Shown: positions 15,970-25,083 of the stretch, in pieces
How the letters are laid out: each line of letters starts with the position of its first letter
Position numbering within the stretch: the first letter of the stretch is position 1
NCBI GenBank assembly: GCA_937980205.1
Contig: CALJKW010000039.1
Coordinates: 32,291 to 96,290 of the forward strand
Length of the DNA stretch: 64,000 bases
Reading direction: 5' to 3'
From: an uncultured Myxococcales bacterium
GTDB taxonomy: Bacteria > Myxococcota > Myxococcia > Myxococcales > Myxococcaceae
Notes under the pieces: model-generated
Database searches by the model: none
Seen by the model: only the letters and a program-made list of their open reading frames with translations
Told to the model about the DNA's origin: nothing
Made by a program: the position numbers and the translations under genes

Positions 15970-17238
15970 ATGTTGTTTCGCTTGATCGTCTTTGCCGCGT
16001 TCTGCTCCTGCAAGCAGGGCGAGTCTTCCAAACCCGAACCTTATGCATGTGAGTGCCCGGCGCAGTCCGCCGCGGCGGCCGTCGATCCGAAGCAGCTCGC
16101 TTCTTCCGAATCCAAGACGCCGGCTCAGCAGAAGGAGCCGACCGTCGCGATCCCGCACGTCGCTCCGCTCGCGGTGTGCGAGGCCGACGGCAAGCTGCCG
16201 CTCGAGGCCGCGCGCGACTTCTTCGATCGCAACGAGTACGAGAAGGCCCTCTCGTGCGCGGCCCAGGCGTCGGCGCTGTTCCCGAACGACGCGGTCGCTC
16301 ACACCGAGCGCGCGAACGCGCTCGCCGCGCTCGGCCGCGATGAAGAGGCGAAGATGGCGTACGCGCGCGCGCTGGCGGTCGACCCCGACTCGCTCGACGC
16401 GCTGATGGGCGCGGCCCACTTCTACGCGGTGACGCTGCCGTCGACGCGCGAGAACGACGAGCTCGGCTCGCTGTACGCCGAGCGCGGCCTCGACGTCGCG
16501 AACGCGTCGAAGGACGAGGAGTCGGCCGTGCAGATGGGCCGCATCTCCGCGATGGCGTTCAACGACCTCGGCCAGCCCGCCGACGCGCTCGAGCGCGCCG
16601 ACTGGGTGCTCGAGCACGTGAAGGGCCACGTCGACCCCGACGCGTCGTACGAGCGCGCGCTCGCGCTGTTCGAGCTGTGCCGCTTCAACGAGGCCAAGGC
16701 GGCGTTCACGTCGCTGCTCGCCGACCCCGAGCGCGGCGCTCACGCGCACCACCACCTCGGTCTGTTGTTCGAGCGCGAGGGCAAGCTGAAGGACGCCGAG
16801 AAGCACTTCACCGCCGCCCGCGAGCGCTCGAAGGACGACTTCCCCGAGCCCGTGCTCTTGACCGAGGACGAGTTCCGCGCCGAGGTGAAGAAGGCCGTCG
16901 CGAAGCTGCCCGAGGACATGAAGCGCGACATCCGCGGCGTTCCGGTGAGCACGGAAGATCTGCCCGGCACCGATGACCTGAAGGCCGTCGAGCCTCCGCT
17001 GTCGCCGACGATCCTCGGCCTGTTCCGCGGGCCGCCGCTCGACGAGGCGTGCACTCCCGAGCCGGGCGCCGCGGCCGATGCTCCGTGCCGCTCCGTCGTG
17101 CTGTACCGGAAGAACCTCGCGCGCGCGGTGAAGACGAAGGAAGAGCTCATCGAGCAGATCCGCGTCACCTTGTTGCACGAGGTCGGACATCTGCGCGGAG
17201 AAGACGACTTCGAGCTGGCGGCTCGCGGCCTCGAGTGA
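15970..17238 (+). CDS. TPR lipoprotein with C-terminal minimal metallopeptidase domain
   Basis: A 422-residue fusion. The signal ends AAFCSCKQG, a lipoprotein-type start. Residues 70-290 hold several TPR-like helical pairs (EKALSCAAQASALFPNDAVAH, AKMAYARALAVDPDSLDAL, HHHLGLLFEREGKLKDAEKHF). The last 130 residues form a zincin-like domain: DEFRAEVKKAVAKLPEDM, SPTILGLFRGPPL, VVLYRKNLAR and HEVGHLRGEDDFE, with His403, Glu404, His407 and a late Asp as metal ligands. Stand-alone versions of this domain are common small metallopeptidases; fusion to TPRs and export to the envelope are unusual. GTGA overlap couples it to the next gene. Confidence 0.82.
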   Translation: MLFRLIVFAAFCSCKQGESSKPEPYACECPAQSAAAAVDPKQLASSESKTPAQQKEPTVAIPHVAPLAVCEADGKLPLEAARDFFDRNEYEKALSCAAQASALFPNDAVAHTERANALAALGRDEEAKMAYARALAVDPDSLDALMGAAHFYAVTLPSTRENDELGSLYAERGLDVANASKDEESAVQMGRISAMAFNDLGQPADALERADWVLEHVKGHVDPDASYERALALFELCRFNEAKAAFTSLLADPERGAHAHHHLGLLFEREGKLKDAEKHFTAARERSKDDFPEPVLLTEDEFRAEVKKAVAKLPEDMKRDIRGVPVSTEDLPGTDDLKAVEPPLSPTILGLFRGPPLDEACTPEPGAAADAPCRSVVLYRKNLARAVKTKEELIEQIRVTLLHEVGHLRGEDDFELAARGLE

Positions 17239-18401
17239 GCAAGGGCCCGCCGGTGGTGGTCGTCTCGGGGAAAGCGGCGAAGGCGCTTCGCCGTGGCTAC
17301 CCGTGGGTCTACCGCCAGGACATCGAGGACGGTGACGCGGGCCCCGGCGCCGTGGTGCAGGTCGTCGACGCCCAGAAGAACGCCATCGGGCAGGCCTTCT
17401 GGGCCTCCGCGTCGCCGATCGCGCTGAGGCTCGTCGCGCGCGCGCCGGTGAAGGTCGACGACGCGCTGCTCGAGCGCCGGCTCGGAGACGCGCTGCGCCG
17501 CCGCGCTCCCTACGCCGGCCGCGATGCCTATCGCATGGTGCACGGCGAGGCCGACGGGCTCCCCGGGCTCTTCGTCGACAAGTACGGCCCCGCGCTCGTG
17601 ATGCAGACCTTGAGCGAGGGCATGAACGAGCGCCGCGAAGGCCTCGCGCGCATGCTCTGCGAGCTCACCGGCGCGAAGCTCGTGGTCGCCCGTGACGACG
17701 GCTCGGGTCGCGACTTCGAGAAGCTGCCCCGCGAGAAGCGCGTGCTCGTCGGAAAAGGCTCTACCGAGGTGCAGTGGCACGAGGGCGCCACCGTCTTCTC
17801 CGCGGACCTGATGGCCGACTTCAAGACCGGCTCGTTCCTGGACCAGGTCGACAATCACCTGCGCGCCGCCGAGCTCGCCGGCGGCGAAGCGCTCGACGCC
17901 TTCAGCTACCACGGAGGCTTCGCGCTCGCGCTCGCCCGCACCTGCTCTTCGGTGATCGCCATCGAGCAGGACGAGGCCGCCGCCGCGCGCTGCGCCGCGA
18001 ACGCCACCGCGAACGCCGCTCACAACGTGACCGTGCACAACACCAACGCGTTCGACGCGCTGAAGGCGTTCGACGTCGAGGGGCGAAAGTTCGACACCAT
18101 CGTCATCGACCCGCCGGGGCTCATGAAGCGCAAGAGCGGGCAGGGCGGAGCGCTGCGCGCGTACCACGAGCTCAACCTGCGCGCGATGCGGTGCCTCAAG
18201 CCCGAAGGGCTGCTCGTGTCGTGCTCGTGCAGCGGCAAGCTCTCGCGCGACGACTTCGAGGGCATGCTGAAGGACGCGGCCGCCGACGCGAAGCGGCAGG
18301 TGCAGGTCATCGAGCGCCGCGGCGCCGGGCTGGATCACCCGACGCTGTTCGGTCTGCACGAGACCGAGTACCTCAAGTGCTACCTCTTGCGGCTGCTGTG
18401 A
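17235..18401 (+). CDS. rlmI: RlmI-like 23S rRNA cytosine-C5 methyltransferase
   Basis: A 388-residue methyltransferase. GTG at 17235 overlaps the preceding stop. Residues 1-75 form a PUA domain (GKAAKALRRGYPWVYRQDI). The middle has DGLPGLFVDKYG and FKTGSFLDQVDNH. The Rossmann domain has LDAFSYHGGFALAL (SAM binding), AIEQDE, TIVIDPPG and VSCSCSG, and the C-terminus ETEYLKCYLLRL. All are hallmarks of the RlmI/YccW class, which methylates C1962 of 23S rRNA. Which base is modified here is inferred from family. Confidence 0.85.
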   Translation: MSKGPPVVVVSGKAAKALRRGYPWVYRQDIEDGDAGPGAVVQVVDAQKNAIGQAFWASASPIALRLVARAPVKVDDALLERRLGDALRRRAPYAGRDAYRMVHGEADGLPGLFVDKYGPALVMQTLSEGMNERREGLARMLCELTGAKLVVARDDGSGRDFEKLPREKRVLVGKGSTEVQWHEGATVFSADLMADFKTGSFLDQVDNHLRAAELAGGEALDAFSYHGGFALALARTCSSVIAIEQDEAAAARCAANATANAAHNVTVHNTNAFDALKAFDVEGRKFDTIVIDPPGLMKRKSGQGGALRAYHELNLRAMRCLKPEGLLVSCSCSGKLSRDDFEGMLKDAAADAKRQVQVIERRGAGLDHPTLFGLHETEYLKCYLLRLL

Positions 18402-18405
18402 GCCT

Positions 18406-18875
18406 TCAGGGGCACTCCGCGGCGCCCCAGGAGCGCCACACCCGGCGCAGGAAGTCGGACTCGGAGATGATCTCGCCGTGTACGGCGGCAGCGGCGCCGA
18501 GTCGTTGATGAAGAAGTACATCGACATGAAGCCCGCGTCGTCCTTCAGCGGGCCGGCCTCGCTCCACCCGTCGGAGCCGACGCGGCCCGCGATGTGAAGC
18601 TGCGTCGGCGTCGACAACGCGGGGCCCCGCAGGACGCGCAATTTCGCTCAGCGTCGCCGAGGTCAGGAAGACGGTCGACGTGTCGGTTTCCAGCGGAAGT
18701 GCTCCGGCTGGGAGAGCGCCGCGATGCGCGCCCGCACCAGGCCCGTCGCGTTGCGGCACAGCGAGCAGAGGTCCATGGGCGTGCAGTCGACCGCGGCTGG
18801 GGTCGGCGTCCGGTCCATCGTAGGCTCGGGTCCGGCGCACCCAGCGAGGACCATGATGAGCAGAAAGCTCCGCAC
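18406..18875 (-). pseudogene. Frameshifted lipoprotein gene
   Basis: A lipoprotein start is clear on the minus strand: GTG at 18875, then VRSFLLIMVLAGCAGPEPT with a lipobox Cys, followed by CTPMDLCSLC. The frame closes at about 18663. Coding-like sequence resumes in the next frame (ETDTSTVFLTSATL), shifts again to the third frame (QLHIAGRVGSDGWSEAGPL, then GFMSMYFFINDSAPLPP), then returns to end GEIISESDFLRRVWRSWG at 18406. At least three frame changes within 270 bases mean either a decayed gene or local sequencing errors. A small secreted protein of about 155 residues would result if they were repaired. No family is recognised. Confidence 0.6.
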
Positions 18876-18930
18876 GTTCCGCAGCCTACGGGTTCTGAAT
18901 AACCGTCTCGCCGTCTCGTCTTGAGGCCCC

Positions 18931-19464
18931 ATGATCGCCCTCGCGCTGGCCGTGGTGCTGTCGCAGTCGGACGTCTACACGTGGACCGACGACGACGGCG
19001 TCGTGCACTACACCGACGGGGCCTCCGGCCTCCCCGACAATGCCCAGAAGACGGACCCGGACGGCCCGGTGACCGTGCTCGCGCGCGAGCCGAAGAACCT
19101 CGCCGAGCCGCTGCCGGAGAAGCCCGCGCCGAAGCCCGCCGCTGCGCCTGCGCCGCAGCCCTCGAGGCAGCCGGCCGCTCAGCCTGACGTTCCGCCGTCG
19201 CCGGGTGGGTTCACGCACACCACCAACTACCCGGGCCTCGAGGGCCTGGACGTCCACTACCGGCACGACCCCTGGCCGGTGTACGGGCCCTATGGCGCCT
19301 ATGGCGCCTATGGGTACCGGCGGCCGCAGGGCTGGGCTCCGGCGGTGCAGCCGCCGGCGCCGAAGGCCAGCAAGGAGCCGGAGCTCATCGTGAACACGCC
19401 GGCGCAGAGGGCTCCGCAGCCGAAGGCGCCGGGTACGAAGGCCGCCCCAGCGGCCCGCCGCTGA
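18931..19464 (+). CDS. DUF4124-type exported protein
   Basis: A 177-residue protein with a short signal (ALALAVVLSQS) followed at once by a DUF4124 motif (DVYTWTDDDGVVHYTD). The rest is Pro/Ala-rich and low complexity, with GPYGAYGAYGYRRP near residue 125. DUF4124 proteins are exported and of unknown role. The last 157 bases overlap the 3' end of the antiporter-like gene on the other strand. Confidence 0.8.
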   Translation: MIALALAVVLSQSDVYTWTDDDGVVHYTDGASGLPDNAQKTDPDGPVTVLAREPKNLAEPLPEKPAPKPAAAPAPQPSRQPAAQPDVPPSPGGFTHTTNYPGLEGLDVHYRHDPWPVYGPYGAYGAYGYRRPQGWAPAVQPPAPKASKEPELIVNTPAQRAPQPKAPGTKAAPAARR

Positions 19465-20816
19465 GCGGGGCTGCGCTGATGGAGCAGCTGCTCGCTCGCG
19501 GCGGCCCGTGAGCGCACGGCCGGCGTGGGCAACAGGCCCAGGGCGATGAGCAGGACCACCATGGCCGCGAAGCCCGCCGCTTCGCGCGGACGCAGGTCGA
19601 GCCGCACGACGTCACCCGGCGCCCCCGCGAAGAGCGAGAAGTACATGCGCAGGACCGCGAGACCCGTGAACGCTCCGGTCGCGACGACGAGGAAGCCCAG
19701 CAGCGGGAAGTCCTCCACCGCTCCGCCGAGCAGCAGCTCTTCGCCGATGAAGCCGAGCGTGCCGGGAAAGCCGGTGCACGAGAGGCCCAGCAGCAGGAAG
19801 GCGGCGGCGAGCAGCGGCTTGCGCTCGTAGCCGCCGTGGTGCCGCGACAGATCGAGCCGGCCGCGGCGCGCTTCGAGCACCAGCACGCAGCGGGCGAGGC
19901 CCAGGAACGCGAGGCTCGAAGACAGCCACAGCACCAGGCCGCCGGTGAGCGCCTCATGGCTCGTGCAGTCGAGGCCGGCGACGACGAGCGCCGACTGGCT
20001 CATGAAGAGGTAGGCGCAGGCGCGCCGGGCCGACCGCTGCACCACCGCGAGCGCCGCCGCGTAGACCGCCGAGACGAGCGCGAGCACGGCGATGACGCGC
20101 AAGAGCTCGGGCGGCGCGTGCGGCACGACGAGGACCACGAGCACGTAGGTGCCGAGCTGCGGCGCGCAGAAGTGAATCGCGGGCCCGAGCCGCTCGTGGT
20201 CGAACAGCGCGGGCACCCACGCGTGGAAGGGGAAGATGCCCTGGCGCAGCAGCGCTGCGGCGGCGATGAGCGCGAGGCCCACGGTGTGGGCCGTGGTGCC
20301 GGCGAGCGACGGCAGCGTGGTGAGCGCGGCCCCCGCGACGACCAGCAGGGCCGACCCGACGAGGTAGCTGAGCGCAGCGTGGGGCCGTCCGCCCGGCGGT
20401 CGCCTCGCGGCGCCGGTCGTCAGCAGCGACAGGCCCCACGCGACCACCAGCACGGCGACGTTCGCGCTCAGGAACATGACGGTGGTGATGCAGGTGCCCG
20501 CGGCGATGCGCTGCAGCCCGAGCGGGTCGAGCGTCATCCGCGGCGTGACGACGACGCTGAACAGCCACAGCGCCGCGGCGAGCGCGGGCAGCACCGAGGT
20601 GACGGCGTCGACCCTCAGCAGCGGGCCGCCGGGCACGGGCTCGAGGGCCCAGCCGCCGAGCTCCGCGCTGAACGGCGCGGCCATCGCCGTGGCCAGCATC
20701 AGCGTGGCCGCCACCGTCGAGATCCCGCGCAGCCGCCCGGCGTCGAGCCGGGTGTACCCGAGCGCCGCGCACAGCGCCGGACTGAGGATGACGACGGCGC
20801 ACCAGGCCGCGATCAT
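19308..20816 (-). CDS. Third membrane subunit of a DAB-like system (NuoM/MrpD-like)
   Basis: A 502-residue multi-span membrane protein of the proton-translocating antiporter family. It has about 12-14 hydrophobic segments. LLRQGIFPFHAWVPALFDHERLGP corresponds to the conserved TM7-TM8 region of NuoM/L, but the lysine usually found just before the FPFH motif is replaced by Arg-Gln; SCTGFPGTLGFIGEE matches the later conserved loop. ATG at 20816 overlaps the stop of dabB (ATGA), so it is the last gene of the operon. It would work with DabA and DabB in energy-coupled inorganic carbon uptake. The last 50 residues, overlapping the DUF4124 gene, look non-conserved. Confidence 0.75.
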   Translation of the reverse strand: MIAAWCAVVILSPALCAALGYTRLDAGRLRGISTVAATLMLATAMAAPFSAELGGWALEPVPGGPLLRVDAVTSVLPALAAALWLFSVVVTPRMTLDPLGLQRIAAGTCITTVMFLSANVAVLVVAWGLSLLTTGAARRPPGGRPHAALSYLVGSALLVVAGAALTTLPSLAGTTAHTVGLALIAAAALLRQGIFPFHAWVPALFDHERLGPAIHFCAPQLGTYVLVVLVVPHAPPELLRVIAVLALVSAVYAAALAVVQRSARRACAYLFMSQSALVVAGLDCTSHEALTGGLVLWLSSSLAFLGLARCVLVLEARRGRLDLSRHHGGYERKPLLAAAFLLLGLSCTGFPGTLGFIGEELLLGGAVEDFPLLGFLVVATGAFTGLAVLRMYFSLFAGAPGDVVRLDLRPREAAGFAAMVVLLIALGLLPTPAVRSRAAASEQLLHQRSPAQRRAAGAAFVPGAFGCGALCAGVFTMSSGSLLAFGAGGCTAGAQPCGRRYP

Positions 20817-22138
20817 CGGGCGACCTCGGTGGGCGGGGCCGCCGCGTCGCCCGCCCGCTCGCCGGCCAGCCGCCGATCGAGGCTCGTCCCCCACCGGGCG
20901 AGCGCGACGAACGGCGCGATGAACCACCGGTCGAGGACGCCGTCGATGCCGCCGCGCTCGAGGCTGAAGACCCACAGCGCCGTGGGTCGCCGCTGCGCTT
21001 CGGGCCTCGGCTGCCCCGGCGCCTCGAGGCCTCGCAGGTCCTGAAGCACGTTCGGCGCGGAGAGGAACTGCACCAGCCGCAGGCACGCGTTGCCCACGAG
21101 GTGGACGAACGCGAGCACGCGCAGCCCCAGCGCGATCTCGACCACGATGATGCCGACCTGCGTGAGCGTGGCGTACGACAGCGATGACTTCACGTCGGTC
21201 TGCGTGCGCGCCACGGCCGTGGCGTACACCGCGGTGCAGAGCCCGAGGGCTCCCGCGACGACGCGCGCGGCCACCGACTGCTCGAGCAGCGGCTCGGCGC
21301 GCCAGAGCAGGTAGCAGCCCGCGTGAACCGAGAGCGCTCCGTAGTAGACGGCGCTCGACGGCGTGGGGCCTTCCATGGCGCGCGGCAGCCAGCCGGCGAA
21401 CGGCAGCAGCGCGCTCTTCGCCGCCATGGCGACCACGAGGAAGAGCGCGATGGTGGTGAAGTGCGCGTCCGCCGCGGCGGCCTGCGACACCGGCCGCGCG
21501 GCGAGCAGCAGCGCCGACAGGTTGCTGCTGCCCGCCGAGTGGTGCAGCAGCACGGCCGCGGCCACCATCGCCGCGTCGCTGACGCGATAGATGCCGAACA
21601 CCCTCAAGGCGTTCACGACCGGGGCGCGGCGCTCGTGGAAGAACGCGACCAGGAGCGCCGACGACAGGCCGAGCAGCTCCCACCCGGTCAAAAGCACCTC
21701 CATGCTGCCGGCGAGCGCGACGAGCTCGATGCCGAGCACGAAGCACGCGTAGAGCGTGAAGTACCGCTGAAAGCCGCGCTCCCGGTGCAGGTAGCGGTAC
21801 GAGAACGCTCCGACCGTGGCGGTGATCACGGCCGCGAGCAGCGCGAACGACAGCGACCAGCCGTCCAGCGCGAGGTCGAACTCGAGCCCCTGGGTCCCCG
21901 TCGCGGCCCACGGGTGTGCGACGAACATCGAGCGCTGCAGGCCGCCGGCCACGAACAGCCCGATGGCGGTGACGAGGCCGAGCGTGCACACGGCCATCGA
22001 CAGCCTGGTCATGCGCGCGACCGACGACTCGGGCAGCGGGCGCAGCGCGAGCGAGCCGAGCCCGAGCACGAGCAGGAGCGCGGCGGGGGCCGCCAGCGCG
22101 GTCAGGACGGCGAGGTGAAGCGCGGGCTCGAGGCTCAT
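20813..22138 (-). CDS. dabB: DabB, NuoL/MrpA-like membrane subunit of inorganic carbon transporter
   Basis: A 441-residue membrane protein of the NADH dehydrogenase subunit 5 family. AAKSALLPFAGWLPRAMEGPTPSSAVYYGALSVHAGCYLL is the classic TM7-TM8 region with the conserved Lys, and QTDVKSSLSYATLTQVG the following one. The start MSLEPALHL overlaps the dabA stop (ATGA, 22135-22138). In DAB systems this subunit is thought to couple cation movement to DabA, which hydrates CO2 to bicarbonate on the cytoplasmic side. It is somewhat shorter than stand-alone NuoL (about 600 residues), as usual for DabB. Confidence 0.88.
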   Translation of the reverse strand: MSLEPALHLAVLTALAAPAALLLVLGLGSLALRPLPESSVARMTRLSMAVCTLGLVTAIGLFVAGGLQRSMFVAHPWAATGTQGLEFDLALDGWSLSFALLAAVITATVGAFSYRYLHRERGFQRYFTLYACFVLGIELVALAGSMEVLLTGWELLGLSSALLVAFFHERRAPVVNALRVFGIYRVSDAAMVAAAVLLHHSAGSSNLSALLLAARPVSQAAAADAHFTTIALFLVVAMAAKSALLPFAGWLPRAMEGPTPSSAVYYGALSVHAGCYLLWRAEPLLEQSVAARVVAGALGLCTAVYATAVARTQTDVKSSLSYATLTQVGIIVVEIALGLRVLAFVHLVGNACLRLVQFLSAPNVLQDLRGLEAPGQPRPEAQRRPTALWVFSLERGGIDGVLDRWFIAPFVALARWGTSLDRRLAGERAGDAAAPPTEVAR

Positions 22139-25062
22139 GTCGGCCGCAGCTCCACGAAGGGCAGGTGACCGCGCTTGCCGAAGAACCAGGTGCTCGAGGT
22201 GCCGGTCACGCGCATCAGCGCAGCCGCGGGCCGGACCTCGACGGGCCCTTCGCCGCGCCACTCCCAGAGCGACTGGCCATGCGGGTCGAGCGCGGCGAGG
22301 AACAGCCACCGGCGCGCGACGAGCTGCTCGAGCGCAGGGGAGGCCTCGAGCACGCGCTGCACGCGGTCAGGCGCGGCCTCGACGACGATGGTGAGCCGCA
22401 CCGGCTCGTGGATCTCGACGGTCTGGGCCCACAGGCCGGTGCGCAGGTCGCCGAGCGCTCCGTTCATGACGCCGACGAGGGCGGCGACGTTGTGCGGCAG
22501 CTTCGTGCCGGCGCCGTAGCCTTCGTTGTCGATCGCGCCGAAGAAGTACTCGAGGTTGATGCCGGCGAGCACCGGCACTGCCGCCGAGAGGATGCGCGAC
22601 AGGATCGCGCCGTGCTCGTCGTCGGTGAGCGGGTCGTACGACACCAGGAACGCACGCCGGTCGAAGAAGAGCCCCCGCGTGCGCGAGCGCCGGCCGACGA
22701 CACACACCGCGTTCGTCGCGTGGTTGTACTCGGGGCGCGGCTCGGCGAGATCTTCGCGACGGGCCTGCACGTGCCGCAGCGCTGCCTCGGGGCCGAGCGG
22801 CGCGACGTCGAACCGCCGGCAGCGCTCGGCGGCGTTTCGCGCGCGCGCTTCGTCGAGCGCCGCGCGCGCGTGCTCGAAGGCGCCGCGCAGGGCGGGCGGC
22901 ACGAGGCCCGCGTCGAACCAGGCGATCGAGTCGTCCGTGGTGTTGTGCTCGCCGCCGACGAACCACGTCCCCTGGGGAATGGCGAGGCCCCGGCGCTCGA
23001 GCTCGGCGCGCACGTCGGGGTCGTTCGCCATCATCGCGAAGGCGCGCGCGTTCGCGCCGCCGGGACCTCCGCCGCAGGCGCCGCAGTCGTACGCCGAGCG
23101 GTGTGGGTTGTTGAGGCTGTCCGACGCGTGGCCGAGCACGAGCACCAGCGGAGCCAGGCGGGCGGCGCCGAGCCCCAGGTCTCCCAGCACGCGCTCGACG
23201 CTGCTCGCCATCTCGTCGGTGGTGAAGCCCCGGTGGTCGCCGATGGGCGGCGGGGTGTCCGACCGGCGGATGGCGAGCGTGCCGCCCTGCGGCTCGGGCT
23301 GCGCGCCACGCCGGCTGGCGCGGCCGGGGAACAGGACGCGGAAGACGAGCGGCAAGAGCGACAGGCCGCCGAGCACGCTGACGGCGAGCCCGCGGAACAG
23401 GCCACGGCTGCCGACGTGCAGCGTCTGCGCGCGGGCGCTCTCGAGCCGATCGCCGAGCCGGCGCATGGCGCTCGGCGGGGGCGCGTCGAGCTCGACGTAG
23501 TGCCTGGGGCGAATCGCGACCGGCGCCAGCGGCCGCGGCCGGGCGTCGCGTGGTCCCTTGAAGTACATCGGCACTGCGAAGAAGCCGGCGGTGCCGAACG
23601 TCTCGATGGCAGGGTCGACCTCTTCGGCGTGACGGCGCAGCGACTCCTCGCGCTCGTCGATGCAGGTGACGAGCTGGACCGTGGGGGGTGGCGCCGAGGC
23701 CGGCGTGTGCTGCAGCACGGCATCGTAGAAGCCGCGCCGCAGCCTGAGCTCGTAGGCGAGGTGCAGCACGCGGCGGCAGAACGCCGAGCCGTACTCGGCG
23801 AGCGCGGCCTCGAGCGCGGCGACCTCGGGGCCTGCAAGGCGGCGCACGCGGACGACGTCGAGGCCCAACAGCTGTGCGGCCTGGAACAGCGGCCACGCGC
23901 GGTCGCCGGCCGAGGGGCTGGCCGGCGGCGGCACCTCGGCCTCGAGCTGCTCCCGAAGCGCGGCGAGCGGCTGGCCGGCGGCGTGACGCGCGAGCACGGC
24001 GCGCTCGACGAGCAGCCTGACCGCGAGGAAGTCGGCGAGCCGCGCCGGCACGGGGCGGACGGGGACGCGGTCGGGCCGCTCCTCGATCTGGCGAACCATG
24101 CCGGCCCAGCCGCGCAGCGCCAGCGCGGTCTCGAGCAGGTAGTTGAAGCGCTCGTGCCGCTGCACGCCCAGCGCGTCGAGCGACGCCTCGATCGCCTGCA
24201 GCGGCGACAGCTCGCCTTCACGCTCGAGCAGCTCGACGAGCGCCGCGCTGAACGTGGTGAAGTGGCGGGCGACCGGGCGGCGGAAGCAGTCGACGAAGGC
24301 CGCCCACAGGCCGCGCTCGCGGCCCGCCATCGGCCAGAGCGCGAGGCCCTGATCGAGGTAGGCGGCGACGAAGCGGACCAGCAGCGGGTGCACGTCGTCG
24401 TCGCTGTCGATGCCACGGGCCAGGCGCAGCCAGTCGCGGTGGCGATACAGGCGCGGCGCAGCCGGCCGCGTGGCCGGGCCGGCCCGGTCGATTGCGGCGA
24501 GGCACTCGGCCCACAGCTCGCGCAGCCACGGGCCCTCGTCGGGGCCGGCGGGGCCCCGCACCGCGGCGACGGCGGCGCGCGCGGCGGGCGGCACGTCGGT
24601 GCGGAAGCGCTCGAGCGCGTCCAGCTCCTCGAGCGTCCAGCGCAGGGCGGGCCCTCTCAGCTCGGCGATGCCGTAGCGGGCGAGCACCCACGCGACGTCG
24701 CGGCGTGTGAGCTGAGCTGCCAGCCGCTCGGGGGCGTGAGCGCCGAGCTCCGAGAGCACGACCTCTTCCAGCTCGGCCTCGGTGATGCGGCCCCTGGCGA
24801 GCTCTTCGCGGTACGCCTCTTCGGGAAGGAATGGGCGACACCCGAACAGGCGGCCCGCCTCGAGGACGGCCTGCTCGAAGGGCCGGTCTTCGAACGCGTG
24901 GAGCGTGTTGTGGTGGATGAAGATGCTGATCGGGCCCTGCGCGGGCAGCAGGTGGGCGACCTCCTCGACGAGGTGCTCGATGCCACCGTCCCGCCCCGCT
25001 GCGTGCGGCATGCCCCAGTTTAGCCGCGCCGCGTGGGCCGCCGGCCCATGAATTCCGTTCAC
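22135..25062 (-). CDS. dabA: DabA, carbonic-anhydrase-like subunit of inorganic carbon transporter (DUF2309)
   Basis: A 975-residue DUF2309/UPF0753 protein if the GTG at 25062 is used; ATG at 25011 gives 958 and no clear ribosome site favours either. Four zinc-site residues known from Halothiobacillus DabA2 are present: Cys467 and Asp469 in TCIDERE, His645 in VLGHASDSLNNP, and Cys660 in SAYDCGACGG. The spacing between the His and the second Cys (15) matches. IFIHHNTLHAFEDRPFEQA near the start is also typical. DabA converts CO2 to bicarbonate in an energy-coupled one-way manner with DabB. It follows the cysteine-rich gene by about 20 bases. Confidence 0.92.
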   Translation of the reverse strand: MNGIHGPAAHAARLNWGMPHAAGRDGGIEHLVEEVAHLLPAQGPISIFIHHNTLHAFEDRPFEQAVLEAGRLFGCRPFLPEEAYREELARGRITEAELEEVVLSELGAHAPERLAAQLTRRDVAWVLARYGIAELRGPALRWTLEELDALERFRTDVPPAARAAVAAVRGPAGPDEGPWLRELWAECLAAIDRAGPATRPAAPRLYRHRDWLRLARGIDSDDDVHPLLVRFVAAYLDQGLALWPMAGRERGLWAAFVDCFRRPVARHFTTFSAALVELLEREGELSPLQAIEASLDALGVQRHERFNYLLETALALRGWAGMVRQIEERPDRVPVRPVPARLADFLAVRLLVERAVLARHAAGQPLAALREQLEAEVPPPASPSAGDRAWPLFQAAQLLGLDVVRVRRLAGPEVAALEAALAEYGSAFCRRVLHLAYELRLRRGFYDAVLQHTPASAPPPTVQLVTCIDEREESLRRHAEEVDPAIETFGTAGFFAVPMYFKGPRDARPRPLAPVAIRPRHYVELDAPPPSAMRRLGDRLESARAQTLHVGSRGLFRGLAVSVLGGLSLLPLVFRVLFPGRASRRGAQPEPQGGTLAIRRSDTPPPIGDHRGFTTDEMASSVERVLGDLGLGAARLAPLVLVLGHASDSLNNPHRSAYDCGACGGGPGGANARAFAMMANDPDVRAELERRGLAIPQGTWFVGGEHNTTDDSIAWFDAGLVPPALRGAFEHARAALDEARARNAAERCRRFDVAPLGPEAALRHVQARREDLAEPRPEYNHATNAVCVVGRRSRTRGLFFDRRAFLVSYDPLTDDEHGAILSRILSAAVPVLAGINLEYFFGAIDNEGYGAGTKLPHNVAALVGVMNGALGDLRTGLWAQTVEIHEPVRLTIVVEAAPDRVQRVLEASPALEQLVARRWLFLAALDPHGQSLWEWRGEGPVEVRPAAALMRVTGTSSTWFFGKRGHLPFVELRPT

Positions 25063-25083
25063 GCGCGCGTGAAGCGCGAGTTG

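Noticed and set aside
22165..25023. Long open frame antisense to dabA
   Set aside because: It is Arg/Glu-rich, without motifs, and lies exactly opposite a recognised DabA with four intact metal-site residues. Long antisense frames are expected at this GC content.
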